Under the pieces are notes generated by a model that made no database searches, was not told the DNA's origin, and saw only the letters and a program-made list of their open reading frames with translations. Positions 26,093 to 35,465 of a DNA stretch of 48,099 nt are shown piece by piece. Numbering within the stretch: position 1 is the first letter of the stretch; the number at the start of each line of letters is the position of its first letter. Source of the DNA: Clostridium sp. 26_22 (lineage in GTDB: Bacteria > Bacillota > Clostridia > TANB77 > CAG-508); NCBI GenBank assembly GCA_001916005.1, contig MNRP01000039.1, positions 1 through 48,099 on the forward strand, given 5' to 3'. The position numbers and the translations under genes were made by a program.

Positions 26093-28638
26093 ATGATAAA
26101 AATTTTAAAAAGCAAGAAAAAAATTATAAGTATAATATTAATAATAGTAATAATTGGATTTATCCTATTAAATAATAATTTTAAAATAATAGAAAAAATA
26201 ACTAATAGAAGATTACAAAATGCAGATGAAGAAACAGAAGAACAGCCATTAATATCATATCAAGTATATGATAATAGTGATGAAAGCAAGATAAAAACCT
26301 TAGTAAATGTAAATGATAATAGTGGAATTGAATATGTTGAATATCCAGATGGAACAAAAACATATGGAAACAGTAAAAAACAAGTTACACTAGATTATAT
26401 TATGGAAAAAAAGCAAAATTATACATTTAAAGTGAAAACGAAATCAAATGAAAGTATACAAGAGAAAACCATTTGTGCTGATGATGAATTTATAAATAAT
26501 AATGGAATATATATAGCAAATATAAGCAGTGAAAATGGCTATAAAGTAATAGATATAGAAAATAGAACAACCTTAACAGGATTTAAAACATATTACCAAA
26601 TAGGAAAAAATGGAAATTGGACAGAAGGAACAGGAAAAATAGGATTAACAGATTATGACTTAACAAAAAATAATTTAATAAATGAAGATAATACAATAAC
26701 AATAAATGCAAAAATAGAAAACCAAACAAATAAAAATACAGTTACAGTGTCAAAAAAATATGATGTAAATACAAATTCAACAACTAATGCATATGAAGCT
26801 GAAAGTATATTAGATGCGTTAAAAAATAATGAAATTAATACTGGATTATATAACCTAACTGTGGATGATGAAACATATAGTTTAAGAGTATATTCATTTG
26901 ACGGAGATTTGAATATAAAAGCAGATACATCTTTAGGAACAGAAGCAGATGTAGCAACAGAATCAGATTATGCAAAAAATATGGTAGTATTAAAAGTAAA
27001 TGGAAATTTAACAATAGATGAAGGAGTAACATTAACAGCATATGCAAGTAAAAATGGATATGGTGGACCAAAAGGAATGATGATTTACTGTACAGGAACT
27101 TTGACAAATAATGGAACAATAAATATGACAGCAAGAGGTGCAAAAGCAGTAGGACAAAATGTATATTTATGGAAAAATACAGATGGAAGTTATGAATATG
27201 TACCAGAAGATGGAAGCGAAGGAAATGGAGTAGATAGAGCAACTGGAAAAGGAGCCAAAGGTTCTGGTGGTGGAGGCGAAGGTGCAATAGGAACATCTTA
27301 TTCCGGTGGAGCCGGAGGTGGAGGAAAAAGGTTAAGTGGCACAGCAGAAAAAGGATCACCAAATGGAGGAAAAGGAGGAGATGCTGTTAGAGATTCCGGA
27401 GCTACATATACTGGCGCTGGAGGTGGAGCAGGGAACCCTGGTGGAAAATATAGTGGTAGAAATGCAAGTGATGGTGAAAATGGAACTGGAGGATTATTGA
27501 TAATTGCGTCAAACAATATATTAAACAAAGGAACAATAGAAGCAAATGGAGCTTCTGGAGGAAGTGCACTAGAACCAGGAGGAAATTCTGGAGGAGGTTC
27601 AATCAACATCTTTTATAATGAAAATTATACAAATGATGGAGAAATAACAGCAAATGGAAAGACAAAAACATCTGTAGGAGTAACAGCATATACAGGTTCA
27701 ATATCTGTTGGAAAAATAGAAAAAGATAATTATTCTAGCACATATACCAATTATACAAAAACAGAAATACCATTGAATACAACAGGAGAGTTTGATTATA
27801 CAGGTTCATATTCTAAATATGAAATTAAAGAAACAGGATATTATAAAATAGAATGTTTTGGAGCTAATGGAGGATATGCAGTAGGAGATAATACTATTAG
27901 AGGAAAAGGCGGAAAAGGAGGATATACATCTGGAATAGTTAAACTAAACCAAGGAGAAACACTATATGTATATGTAGGTGGACATGGAACTGATGCAGTA
28001 GCTGGAAAAGATTCAACAAATGGCTATAATGGCGGTGGACTTGGAACATGGGATCAGTCAGATAACGAGGCAGCAGGCGCAGGAGGAGGATCAACAGATA
28101 TTAGATTAGTTTCAGGTAAATGGGACAATTTTAAAAGCTTAAAATCTAGAATAATGGTTGCAGCACGGTGGCCGGAGGTGCTTCTTGGAATACATCAGGA
28201 GGTGCCGGAGGAGGCTTAAGTGGATTAACAAATAGAGCACGTTCAAAACCAGGAACGCAAACATCAGGATATAAGTTTGGTATAGGTCAAAATGGATATG
28301 GAACAGGAAAATCTGATGGTGTTGCTGGTTCAGGTGGTGGATACTATGGAGGTACAACAAGTGATTATGCTGATGAATGTGAAGCAGGAGCAGGTGGTTC
28401 ATCATTTGTATCAGGATATGAAGGATGTGATGCGATTTCTAAAGAATCAACAGAAAATAATATAATTCATACTGGACAAAGTATACATTATTCAGGAAAA
28501 AAATTTACTAATATAAAATTATTAGATGGAAATAGTAGCGAAATACCTACAAGAAAATCTGCTGATGGTTATGCAAGTATTAAATTTTTAAGTACAAGCC
28601 TGGATGAAGCAATTCAAAAAGATAATGAATCTAATTAG
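26093..28638 (+). CDS. Glycine-rich surface protein, copy 2 (interrupted by frameshift)
   Basis: A longer paralogue of copy 1 with the same anchor and exported region. After the first Gly-rich block it adds a second module: YTGSYSKYEIKETGYYKIE, then CFGANGG, KLNQGETLYVYVGGHG and a Gly-rich core, as in secreted glycine-rich domain proteins. The first frame ends at 28219; the true continuation runs to 28638 in another frame. CGG codons at 28166 and 28173 mark the shift. Skipping each C gives VAAGGGGASWNTSGGAGGG, the expected consensus, and a product of about 847 residues. I chose ATG at 26093 (GAAAGGA upstream) over 26030, which lies inside copy 1. Confidence 0.7.
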
Positions 28639-28663
28639 AAAGAACAAAAATAGAAAAAAATAA

Positions 28664-28718
28664 AATAAACCCAAATTATTAGACAAAAAAAGTTTAATAA
28701 GGAGGGTTTATTTTTTAT
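28664..28718 (+). terminator. Terminator after the glycine-rich genes
   Basis: AATAAACCC (28664-28672) pairs with GGGTTTATT (28704-28712), with an inner TTATTAGAC/GTTTAATAA stem, followed by TTTTTT. Confidence 0.85.
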
Positions 28719-28762
28719 TCCCAAAATGTCAAAAAATTCTAGTGAATTTTTTGTGAAAACTA

Positions 28763-28791
28763 TTGCAAAATTACCATATTATTGATATGAT
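28763..28791 (+). promoter_or_regulatory. Promoter of the ftsE operon
   Basis: TTGCAA (28763-28768), a 17 base spacer and TATGAT (28786-28791). It lies in the 243 base gap before ftsE, the rest of which holds the preceding terminator. Confidence 0.65.
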
Positions 28792-28881
28792 TTAGAAGAG
28801 AAAAAATAATCAAATAAAATGGAATAATTTACAAAAATAAAATAAAAAGTGAGCAAAATCACGAAAGGAAGAAAATAAAAA

Positions 28882-29568
28882 ATGATAGAATTTAGAAACG
28901 TATCAAAAACATATGACACAGGAACAAAAGCCGTAAAAAATGCAAACTTCGTAATAGACAAAGGAGAATTTGCATTCTTAGTAGGAACATCAGGAAGCGG
29001 AAAATCAACACTTATAAAACTAATACTAAAAGAAGAAGAACCAACATCTGGAAACATAATAATAAATGGTAAAGACACAACATTTTTAAAACAAAGCAGA
29101 GTACCATATTTAAGAAGAAGTATGGGAGTAGTTTTCCAAGACTTTAGACTATTACCAGATAAAACAGTATATGACAACGTTGCATATGCAATGTACATAG
29201 TAAGAGCAACACCAAGACACATAAGAAGACAAGTACCAATGGTATTATCATTAGTAGGACTAAGCGGAAAAGCAAAAATGTATCCAAATGAACTATCAGG
29301 AGGAGAACAACAAAGAGTTGCATTAGCAAGAGCATTAGTAAATAACCCATCAATGCTAATAGCAGATGAACCAACAGGAAACTTAGACCCAGACACAGCA
29401 TGGGACATAATGAATTTATTAAACGAAATAAACATGAGAGGAACAACAGTAGTTGTTGCAACACATGCAAAAGACATAGTTGACAAAATGAAAAAAAGAG
29501 TAATACACATAGAAAAAGGCACTATAGTAAGAGATGATAAAAAAGGTGGTTATGATTGTGAAATATAA
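28882..29568 (+). CDS. ftsE: Cell division ATP-binding protein FtsE
   Basis: FtsE is the ABC ATPase that, with FtsX, controls peptidoglycan hydrolases at the cell envelope. The 228 residues show Walker A GTSGSGKST (about 36-44), Q-loop VFQDFRLLPDKTVYDN, signature LSGGEQQRVALARAL, Walker B MLIADEPTGNLDP and the switch His in VVATHAKDIVDKM. It starts after GAAAGGAAG. It overlaps ftsX and is followed by two M23 hydrolases, the expected targets of FtsEX regulation. Confidence 0.95.
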   Translation: MIEFRNVSKTYDTGTKAVKNANFVIDKGEFAFLVGTSGSGKSTLIKLILKEEEPTSGNIIINGKDTTFLKQSRVPYLRRSMGVVFQDFRLLPDKTVYDNVAYAMYIVRATPRHIRRQVPMVLSLVGLSGKAKMYPNELSGGEQQRVALARALVNNPSMLIADEPTGNLDPDTAWDIMNLLNEINMRGTTVVVATHAKDIVDKMKKRVIHIEKGTIVRDDKKGGYDCEI

Positions 29569-30454
29569 TATATTTGGATATTTAATAGGGGAAGGATTCG
29601 GAAACGTATTCAAAAACAAAAAATCAACTGGAGCATCATTAATGATAATGTGTGCAACAATGATAATATTTGGAATATTCCTAATTTTAGGAGAAAATAT
29701 AAATCATTTTGTAGACCAAGTAAAATCAGAACAAGGATTTCAAGTATTCTTAAATACAGATGCAACAGAAGAAGAAATAGTAGAAACTGGAGAAAAAATA
29801 AGAGCATTAAACGGAGTAAATACAGCAGAACGTAAAACAAAAGAAGATGCACTAAACATTATGAAAGAAAGACTAAAAGACAAAGACAATGTACTAGATG
29901 GATTTAATGTAAAAATATTTTCAGAATCTTATGTAGTAACATTAACAGACTTAAATAAAAGCAAAGAAGTACAAAATGAAATATGGGATTTAGGAAATAT
30001 TAAGAAAATAACTAGTAGTGATGAAACAGTAACAACATTAATAAATCTAGCAAATGGAATTAGAATTGTAACAGGAGTAATATTACTATTATTAATTTTT
30101 ATATCAATATTCATAATTTCAAATACAATAAAATTAACAGTTCATGCAAGAAGAAAAGAAATATCAATAATGAAATATGTTGGAGCAACAAATAACTTCA
30201 TAAGATGGCCATTTATTGTAGAAGGTATGATAATAGGAGTAATTGCAAGTTTAATTTCTATAATACTAGTAGGTGGAGCATATAGTATTTTAGCTCAAGA
30301 AGCAGTAAATATAAAATTTATGCAAATGATGAACATGAACTTAGTAAGCTTTAAAGATATGCTTTCATCAATAATAGTTGTATATATGTTATTAGGTATA
30401 GGTATAGGAGCTTTAGGAAGTGTAATCTCAATGAGAAAATATTTAAAAGTATAA
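29558..30454 (+). CDS. ftsX: Cell division protein FtsX
   Basis: A four-helix membrane permease-like protein with a large extracellular loop between helices 1 and 2 (about 50-165) that activates cell-wall hydrolases. Helix 1 (MIMCATMIIFGIFLIL) comes early, and helices 2-4 lie in the last 130 residues. I favour GTG at 29558 (product VKYNIFGYLIGEG), with AAAGGTGG eight bases upstream. ATG codons at 29534 and 29552 lie too early or too close to that site. The overlap with ftsE is then 11 bases. Confidence 0.92.
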   Translation: MKYNIFGYLIGEGFGNVFKNKKSTGASLMIMCATMIIFGIFLILGENINHFVDQVKSEQGFQVFLNTDATEEEIVETGEKIRALNGVNTAERKTKEDALNIMKERLKDKDNVLDGFNVKIFSESYVVTLTDLNKSKEVQNEIWDLGNIKKITSSDETVTTLINLANGIRIVTGVILLLLIFISIFIISNTIKLTVHARRKEISIMKYVGATNNFIRWPFIVEGMIIGVIASLISIILVGGAYSILAQEAVNIKFMQMMNMNLVSFKDMLSSIIVVYMLLGIGIGALGSVISMRKYLKV

Positions 30455-30463
30455 GGAGTAAAC

Positions 30464-31696
30464 ATGCGTAAAAATTTATGTATTGTTTTAATCTTACTTA
30501 TTTGCTTTACAACAACATTTACATACATAGTAAAAGGAACAGATGAGGATGAAAATTCAAATACAACTACATCATCTACAGATTTACAAACACAAAAAGA
30601 ATTATTACAAAAGCAATTAGATGAGGCAAATGCAAATTTATCAGAAATAGAAACAGACATATCTGATAATTTACAACAAATTCAAAAATTAGATGAAAGA
30701 ATTTCAAAATCAGAAAGTGAATTAGAAGAACAAGAAAGTAAGATTACAGAACTAAAAAATTCTATAAATGAAGTAGAAACAAAATTAAATGTAGTAACAG
30801 AAAAATACGAAAATCAAAAAGAATTGTTTGAAGAAAGAATGGTAGCAATGTACGAGGCAGGAGAAACCCAATATTTGGACTTATTGCTAAAATCAAACAG
30901 TATATCAGATTTTCTATCAAGCTATTATGTAATATCAGAAATAGCACAATATGATAGTGAATTACTTCAAGATATAGAAGAAAAAAGAAAAACAATAGAT
31001 ATAGAAAAACAAAAATTAGAAAATCAAAAAAACGAATTAGCAGTAATTGTAGAAAGTCAAACAAAAACAACAAGAACTTTGCAAAATACAAAAAAATTAA
31101 GAGAAAGCTTTTTAGAAAGACTTTCAGACCAAGAACAAGAAACACAACAACAAATAGATGAATATAACAAACAATATGAAGAAATAAACAGACAAATAAT
31201 AGCCTTAGTAGCAAATGGAATAGACAGTAACTACATAGGTGGAACACTAGCTTGGCCGGTTCCGGGTTATACAAAAATAACATCAGAATATGCTATGAGG
31301 GTACACCCAATAACAGGAGTTTATAAATTACATACAGGTGTCGATATTTCAGCACCAATGGGAGCAAATTTTATATCAGCAAATGATGGTATAGTAGTAA
31401 AGGCAGAAATGAATTCAGCATATGGAAATATGGTAATAATAGACCACGGCGGAGGAATCTCAACATTATATGCACATGGCTCAGAAATTTTAGTTACAGT
31501 AGGTCAAAGTGTAAAAAGAGGAGATGCAATATTAAAAGTTGGTTCAACAGGCTATTCAACAGGACCACATGCACACTTCGAAGTAAGAATAAATGGTGTA
31601 ACAACAAATCCACTTCCATATATAACAAATGGACTAGTTCCAGGAGAAGAAAACACAAGTAATCAAAATACGACAAACCAAAATACAACAAATTAA
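30464..31696 (+). CDS. Murein hydrolase activator-type M23 peptidase, paralogue 1
   Basis: A 410-residue exported protein with an N-terminal signal segment (LCIVLILLICFTTTFTYIV). A long coiled coil follows (about 40-240), then a C-terminal LytM/M23 domain. Zinc ligands are present: His290 and Asp294 in HTGVD, and HAH at 369-371. A functional endopeptidase is therefore likely, not just an activator. The tail is Asn/Thr-rich (NQNTTNQNTTN). It starts nine bases after ftsX with AAGGAG. Coiled-coil M23 proteins next to FtsEX are the usual partners, such as CwlO-like or EnvC/PcsB-like proteins. Confidence 0.88.
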   Translation: MRKNLCIVLILLICFTTTFTYIVKGTDEDENSNTTTSSTDLQTQKELLQKQLDEANANLSEIETDISDNLQQIQKLDERISKSESELEEQESKITELKNSINEVETKLNVVTEKYENQKELFEERMVAMYEAGETQYLDLLLKSNSISDFLSSYYVISEIAQYDSELLQDIEEKRKTIDIEKQKLENQKNELAVIVESQTKTTRTLQNTKKLRESFLERLSDQEQETQQQIDEYNKQYEEINRQIIALVANGIDSNYIGGTLAWPVPGYTKITSEYAMRVHPITGVYKLHTGVDISAPMGANFISANDGIVVKAEMNSAYGNMVIIDHGGGISTLYAHGSEILVTVGQSVKRGDAILKVGSTGYSTGPHAHFEVRINGVTTNPLPYITNGLVPGEENTSNQNTTNQNTTN

Positions 31697-31711
31697 ATTT
31701 AGGAGGAACAT

Positions 31712-32932
31712 ATGAAAAAAATATGTAAAAAAGTATTAGGAGCAACATTAATAGCAGTACTTTTAGCAAGTTTTAATATGTCTTTGGCGGTATCGCAAGC
31801 AGATATCAATAACCAAAAAAGTCAACAACAAGAAAATAATAACAAAATAAAAGAAACAGAACAAAAAAAGGAAGAAGTCAAAGAAATAAAAGATGAAACC
31901 TTAAAAGAAGTTGAACAATTAAATAGTCAAATAACAGATTATCAAGGACAGATAACCTCATTAGATGCACAAATAAGTGATGCAAATGCTAAGATAAAAG
32001 AACAAGAAACAAAACTTGCTCAAGCAGAAAATGATTATCAAGAACAACAAGATACATTAGAAAAAAGAATAGTTGCAGTATATGAATCTGGAGAAACATC
32101 ATATTTAGATGTATTATTAAGTTCTGAAGGACTAACAGATTTTATATCAAATTACTATTTAGTATCAGAAGTAACACAATATGATACAGAAATGTTACAA
32201 GAAATACAAAAACAAAAAGAAGAAATAGAAAATGCTAAAAAAGAAATAGAAAACAGTAAGAACGAATTAACAACAGCAAAAGCAAGCAAAGAAAGTGTTG
32301 CAGTTCAATTAAAAGATGCAAAAGCTCAAAAAGATGCAAAAGTTTCAGCATTATCTGCAGAAGAACAACAATTACAACAACAAATTGCAGAATTACAAAA
32401 AGATAATGAAGCAATAGATAAAGAAATAAGATCAATGCAAGCACAAATAGAAGCTGCAAGAAAAGCTGCAGAAGAAGCAAAGAAAAACAATAATAAATCT
32501 AATTCAAATTCAGGTTCAAACAGTGGAACAAGTTCAGCAGGTTTCATAAGACCAGTTAATAGTTATATAACAACAGGAATGTATTACTCATCAGGAAGTT
32601 ACCATGGAGCAGTAGATTTTGGAGCAGGTGGAGTAAGTGGAATGCCAATATATGCGGTAGCTGATGGAGTGGTAATGAAAACAGCGGCTTTAACAACAAG
32701 TTATGGAAATTATATAATAATATATCATCCATCTAGCAACTTATTTACATTATATGCACATGGACAAGCTGGTTCAATAAGTGTCTCACAAGGACAAACA
32801 GTAAAACAAGGACAACAAATAATGAGAGTTGGAAGCACAGGAAATTCAACAGGACCACATTTACATTTTGAAGTAAGAACATATCCAGGTTACTATAGTA
32901 ATAGAGTAAATCCTGCAAATTATTTACCATAA
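31712..32932 (+). CDS. Murein hydrolase activator-type M23 peptidase, paralogue 2
   Basis: A 406-residue tandem paralogue of the preceding gene, 15 bases downstream, with signal peptide MKKICKKVLGATLIAVLLAS. It has a coiled coil (about 28-250), a Ser/Asn-rich linker and an M23 domain with HGAVD (His298, Asp302) and HLH at 383-385. Both copies share motifs such as AVYESGET and DISNYYLVSE-like segments in the coiled coil, so they come from one duplication. Two such partners for one FtsEX suggest division of labour, for example septal against lateral wall (inference). Confidence 0.88.
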   Translation: MKKICKKVLGATLIAVLLASFNMSLAVSQADINNQKSQQQENNNKIKETEQKKEEVKEIKDETLKEVEQLNSQITDYQGQITSLDAQISDANAKIKEQETKLAQAENDYQEQQDTLEKRIVAVYESGETSYLDVLLSSEGLTDFISNYYLVSEVTQYDTEMLQEIQKQKEEIENAKKEIENSKNELTTAKASKESVAVQLKDAKAQKDAKVSALSAEEQQLQQQIAELQKDNEAIDKEIRSMQAQIEAARKAAEEAKKNNNKSNSNSGSNSGTSSAGFIRPVNSYITTGMYYSSGSYHGAVDFGAGGVSGMPIYAVADGVVMKTAALTTSYGNYIIIYHPSSNLFTLYAHGQAGSISVSQGQTVKQGQQIMRVGSTGNSTGPHLHFEVRTYPGYYSNRVNPANYLP

Positions 32933-32996
32933 TAAGAGCACAAAAATTATCATAATAAAAATTCAAAAGAATAAATTAAAAAAGAAAAGTAAAACA

Positions 32997-33016
32997 GAGC
33001 GGATGATAATCCGCTC
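32997..33016. other. Perfect hairpin upstream of ctpA
   Basis: GAGCGGAT/ATCCGCTC with a four-base loop GATA. No T run follows on the plus strand, so a plain terminator is doubtful. It lies 64 bases before ctpA, in the gap after the M23 gene. Confidence 0.55.
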
Positions 33017-33042
33017 AAAATAAATTTATGGCATATCAAAAG

Positions 33043-33083
33043 AAGGGAGGCTATATTAGCATTTGCTAATATAAACAAAAATG
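33043..33083 (+). promoter_or_regulatory. Hairpin between Shine-Dalgarno and start codon of ctpA
   Basis: AAGGGAGG (33043-33050) is 30 bases from the ATG at 33081, far beyond normal. Between them a perfect hairpin, TATATTAGCA/TGCTAATATA (33052-33073), can fold away 22 bases and leave an effective spacing of about 8. No closer ribosome site or upstream in-frame start exists, since a TAA lies at 33072. Confidence 0.65.
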
Positions 33084-34289
33084 GACAAAGAAAGAAAAAA
33101 TAAAATTTATAAAATTATAATGATTGTAGCAATAGCAGTATTTATAACATTTATGGTTACATCAATATCATTATATACGTACTTCGTGAACAACCCAATA
33201 TCAATAACATCAAAAAGTTCATCAAGCAGTAAAGATATTGCAGGAACATTACAAAAATATAAAGAAATAATTGACAAATACTATTTAGGAGATGTAGATG
33301 AAGAAAAACTAAAAGAAGGAGCAATAAAAGGCTATATAGAAGGATTAGGAGACCCATATACTGAATATATTTCAGCAGATGAAATGGAAGATTACCTAAG
33401 TGACACAATGGGAAATTTCGTAGGAATAGGAATTTATATGGTTAAAAACACAGAAAAAGGAAAAATTCAAGTTTTAGCACCAATAAAAGGAAGTCCAGCA
33501 GAAAAAGCCGGAATACAAGCCGGAGACCTAATATTAACAGTAGATGGAGTAGATTATAGTGCAGATGAAATGACAATAGCATCTAATAAAATAAAAGGTG
33601 AAGAAGGAACAACAGTAACAATAGAAGTATTAAGAGGAACAGAAACAAAAAAATACGAATTAAAAAGAGAAAAAGTAAAAGTAAATCAAGTTGAAGGAAA
33701 AGTACTTTCAAATAATATAGGTTACATTAATTTCACATCATTTGATGAAACAACAGCAGATGACTTCAAAGCAAAATTTGAAGAACTAAACAAACAAGGA
33801 ATAAAATCATTAATTATAGACTTAAGAAACAATGGTGGTGGAATAGTAGACCAAGCATTACAAATAGCAGATTATGTAGCAGACAAAGACTCTGTATTAC
33901 TATATGAAGTAGATAAAAACAATAAAGAAACAGTAAAAAAAGCAAAAACAGACCCAATTATAAATATGCCAATAATAATATTAACAAACGAAAATACAGC
34001 AAGTGCTTCAGAAATACTTGCAGGAGCATTAAAAGACTTAGGAAAAGCCAAAACAGTAGGAACAACAACTTATGGAAAAGGTGTAATACAACAAATATTA
34101 AAACTTAGTGATGGAAGTGGACTAAAAGTCACAATAGAAGAATATCAAACACCAAACAGAAACAAAATACACAAAATAGGAATAGCTCCTGATGAAGAAG
34201 TAAAATTACCAGACTCAGTAACAAATGTATTAAATGTAACAGAATCTGAAGATACACAATTACAAAAAGCAATAGAAATGTTAAAATAA
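33081..34289 (+). CDS. ctpA: Carboxy-terminal processing serine protease (S41)
   Basis: A 402-residue membrane-anchored protease with an N-terminal membrane helix (about 12-32). A PDZ domain follows (about 105-190: GIGIYMV, GSPAEKAGIQAGDLI), then an S41 catalytic domain. The Ser/Lys dyad is Ser308 (TASASEILAGAL) and Lys333 (TYGKGVIQ), 25 residues apart as in the family. CtpA-type proteases process exported proteins and, in sporulating species, can act in sporulation signalling. It follows the M23 pair and may tune those hydrolases (inference). Its start is unusual, as described for the hairpin at 33043. Confidence 0.93.
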   Translation: MDKERKNKIYKIIMIVAIAVFITFMVTSISLYTYFVNNPISITSKSSSSSKDIAGTLQKYKEIIDKYYLGDVDEEKLKEGAIKGYIEGLGDPYTEYISADEMEDYLSDTMGNFVGIGIYMVKNTEKGKIQVLAPIKGSPAEKAGIQAGDLILTVDGVDYSADEMTIASNKIKGEEGTTVTIEVLRGTETKKYELKREKVKVNQVEGKVLSNNIGYINFTSFDETTADDFKAKFEELNKQGIKSLIIDLRNNGGGIVDQALQIADYVADKDSVLLYEVDKNNKETVKKAKTDPIINMPIIILTNENTASASEILAGALKDLGKAKTVGTTTYGKGVIQQILKLSDGSGLKVTIEEYQTPNRNKIHKIGIAPDEEVKLPDSVTNVLNVTESEDTQLQKAIEMLK

Positions 34290-34304
34290 AGGAGAAAAAC
34301 AAAA

Positions 34305-34898
34305 ATGAACTTAGCAAATAAATTAACAATTTTTAGAATGATACTAGTCCCAATAATGGTTATAATACCATTTTTGGGAATTAATAGTGAAATATTAGGA
34401 ATACCATTAACATATATAATAATAGATATGATATTTATTATAGCATCAATAACAGATAAATTAGATGGTTATATTGCGAGAAGTAGAAATCAAGTTACAA
34501 CATTTGGAAAATTTCTAGACCCAATAGCAGATAAAATACTAGTATTAGCAGCAATGATAATGCTTGTAGAATTTGGAAAATTACCAGCTTGGATACCAGT
34601 AATAGTTTTAGCAAGAGAATTTATAGTATCAGGTTACAGACTAATTGCAGTAGAAAAAGGTGGAAAAGTAGTTGCAGCATCAGTTTGGGGAAAATTAAAA
34701 ACAGTAACACAAATGATAGCAATAATACTAGCATTCTTAGATGTAAATGCATTTGGTGCATGCTTTAAAGGTAATTTAACAGGATTTGCATTAATATTAA
34801 ATGCAATAGTAACAATAATGATGATAATACAAACAATAGCAACAATTTTCTCTGGTTATGAATATTTAAAAGAAGGAAAAGACTTATTAAAAGATTAA
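34305..34898 (+). CDS. pgsA: CDP-diacylglycerol--glycerol-3-phosphate 3-phosphatidyltransferase
   Basis: PgsA makes phosphatidylglycerol phosphate, the first step to phosphatidylglycerol and cardiolipin. The 197-residue membrane protein has the full CDP-alcohol phosphotransferase signature DxxDGxxARx8GxxxDxxxD, seen as DKLDGYIAR followed by GKFLDPIADK. Four or more membrane helices are visible. It starts 15 bases after ctpA with an AAAGGAG site. A GC-rich ACGGC/GCCGT hairpin just beyond it overlaps the greA promoter. Confidence 0.94.
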   Translation: MNLANKLTIFRMILVPIMVIIPFLGINSEILGIPLTYIIIDMIFIIASITDKLDGYIARSRNQVTTFGKFLDPIADKILVLAAMIMLVEFGKLPAWIPVIVLAREFIVSGYRLIAVEKGGKVVAASVWGKLKTVTQMIAIILAFLDVNAFGACFKGNLTGFALILNAIVTIMMIIQTIATIFSGYEYLKEGKDLLKD

Positions 34899-34914
34899 AA
34901 TGTAAAAAAACGGC

Positions 34915-34942
34915 TTGACAAAATAAAAAAACTGCCGTAATA
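34915..34942 (+). promoter_or_regulatory. Promoter of greA
   Basis: TTGACA (34915-34920), 16 bases, TAATAT (34937-34942). The spacer lies inside an ACGGC...GCCGT inverted repeat. Confidence 0.65.
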
Positions 34943-34978
34943 TATATATCAATACTTAAAAATATGGAGGTAAATAAC

Positions 34979-35455
34979 ATGGAAGAAAAAGACGTAATCC
35001 TAACACAAGAAGGATATGATAATTTAGATAAAGAATTAAACTATTTAAAAACAGAAAAAAGAGCAGAAATAGCAGATAGAATAAAAGTAGCATTAGGATT
35101 TGGAGATTTATCAGAAAATTCAGAATATGATGAAGCAAAAACAGCACAAGCTGAAAATGAAGTAAAAATAGCAGAATTAGAAAACAAAATAAGACATGCT
35201 AAAATAATAGATGAAAAAGAAATCGATACAGATACAGTACAAATTGGAAATACTGTTAAAGTTCTAGATATAGAATTTGATGAAAAAGTAGAATATACAA
35301 TAGTTGGTTCTACAGAAGTTGATTTAGCTGAAAATAAGATTTCAAACGAATCACCTTTAGGTGCAGCTTTATTAGGAGCAAAGAAAAATCAAACTGTTGA
35401 TGTTAATGCTCCTGCTGGAATAATGAAGTATAAGATTTTACAGATTAAAAAATAA
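34979..35455 (+). CDS. greA: Transcription elongation factor GreA
   Basis: GreA rescues stalled RNA polymerase by stimulating cleavage of the backtracked transcript. The 158 residues show the N-terminal coiled coil with GDLSENSEYDEAK (about 43-55), whose acidic tip works in the polymerase channel, and the C-terminal FKBP-like domain with ESPLGAALLG. GGAGG eight bases upstream supports ATG at 34979 over the in-frame ATG at 34964, which overlaps that site. Confidence 0.95.
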   Translation: MEEKDVILTQEGYDNLDKELNYLKTEKRAEIADRIKVALGFGDLSENSEYDEAKTAQAENEVKIAELENKIRHAKIIDEKEIDTDTVQIGNTVKVLDIEFDEKVEYTIVGSTEVDLAENKISNESPLGAALLGAKKNQTVDVNAPAGIMKYKILQIKK

Positions 35456-35465
35456 TTGGTTTGTT

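Noticed and set aside
32997..33016. Simple terminator after the second M23 gene
   Set aside because: A perfect hairpin, but no T run follows on the coding strand; kept only as a hairpin.
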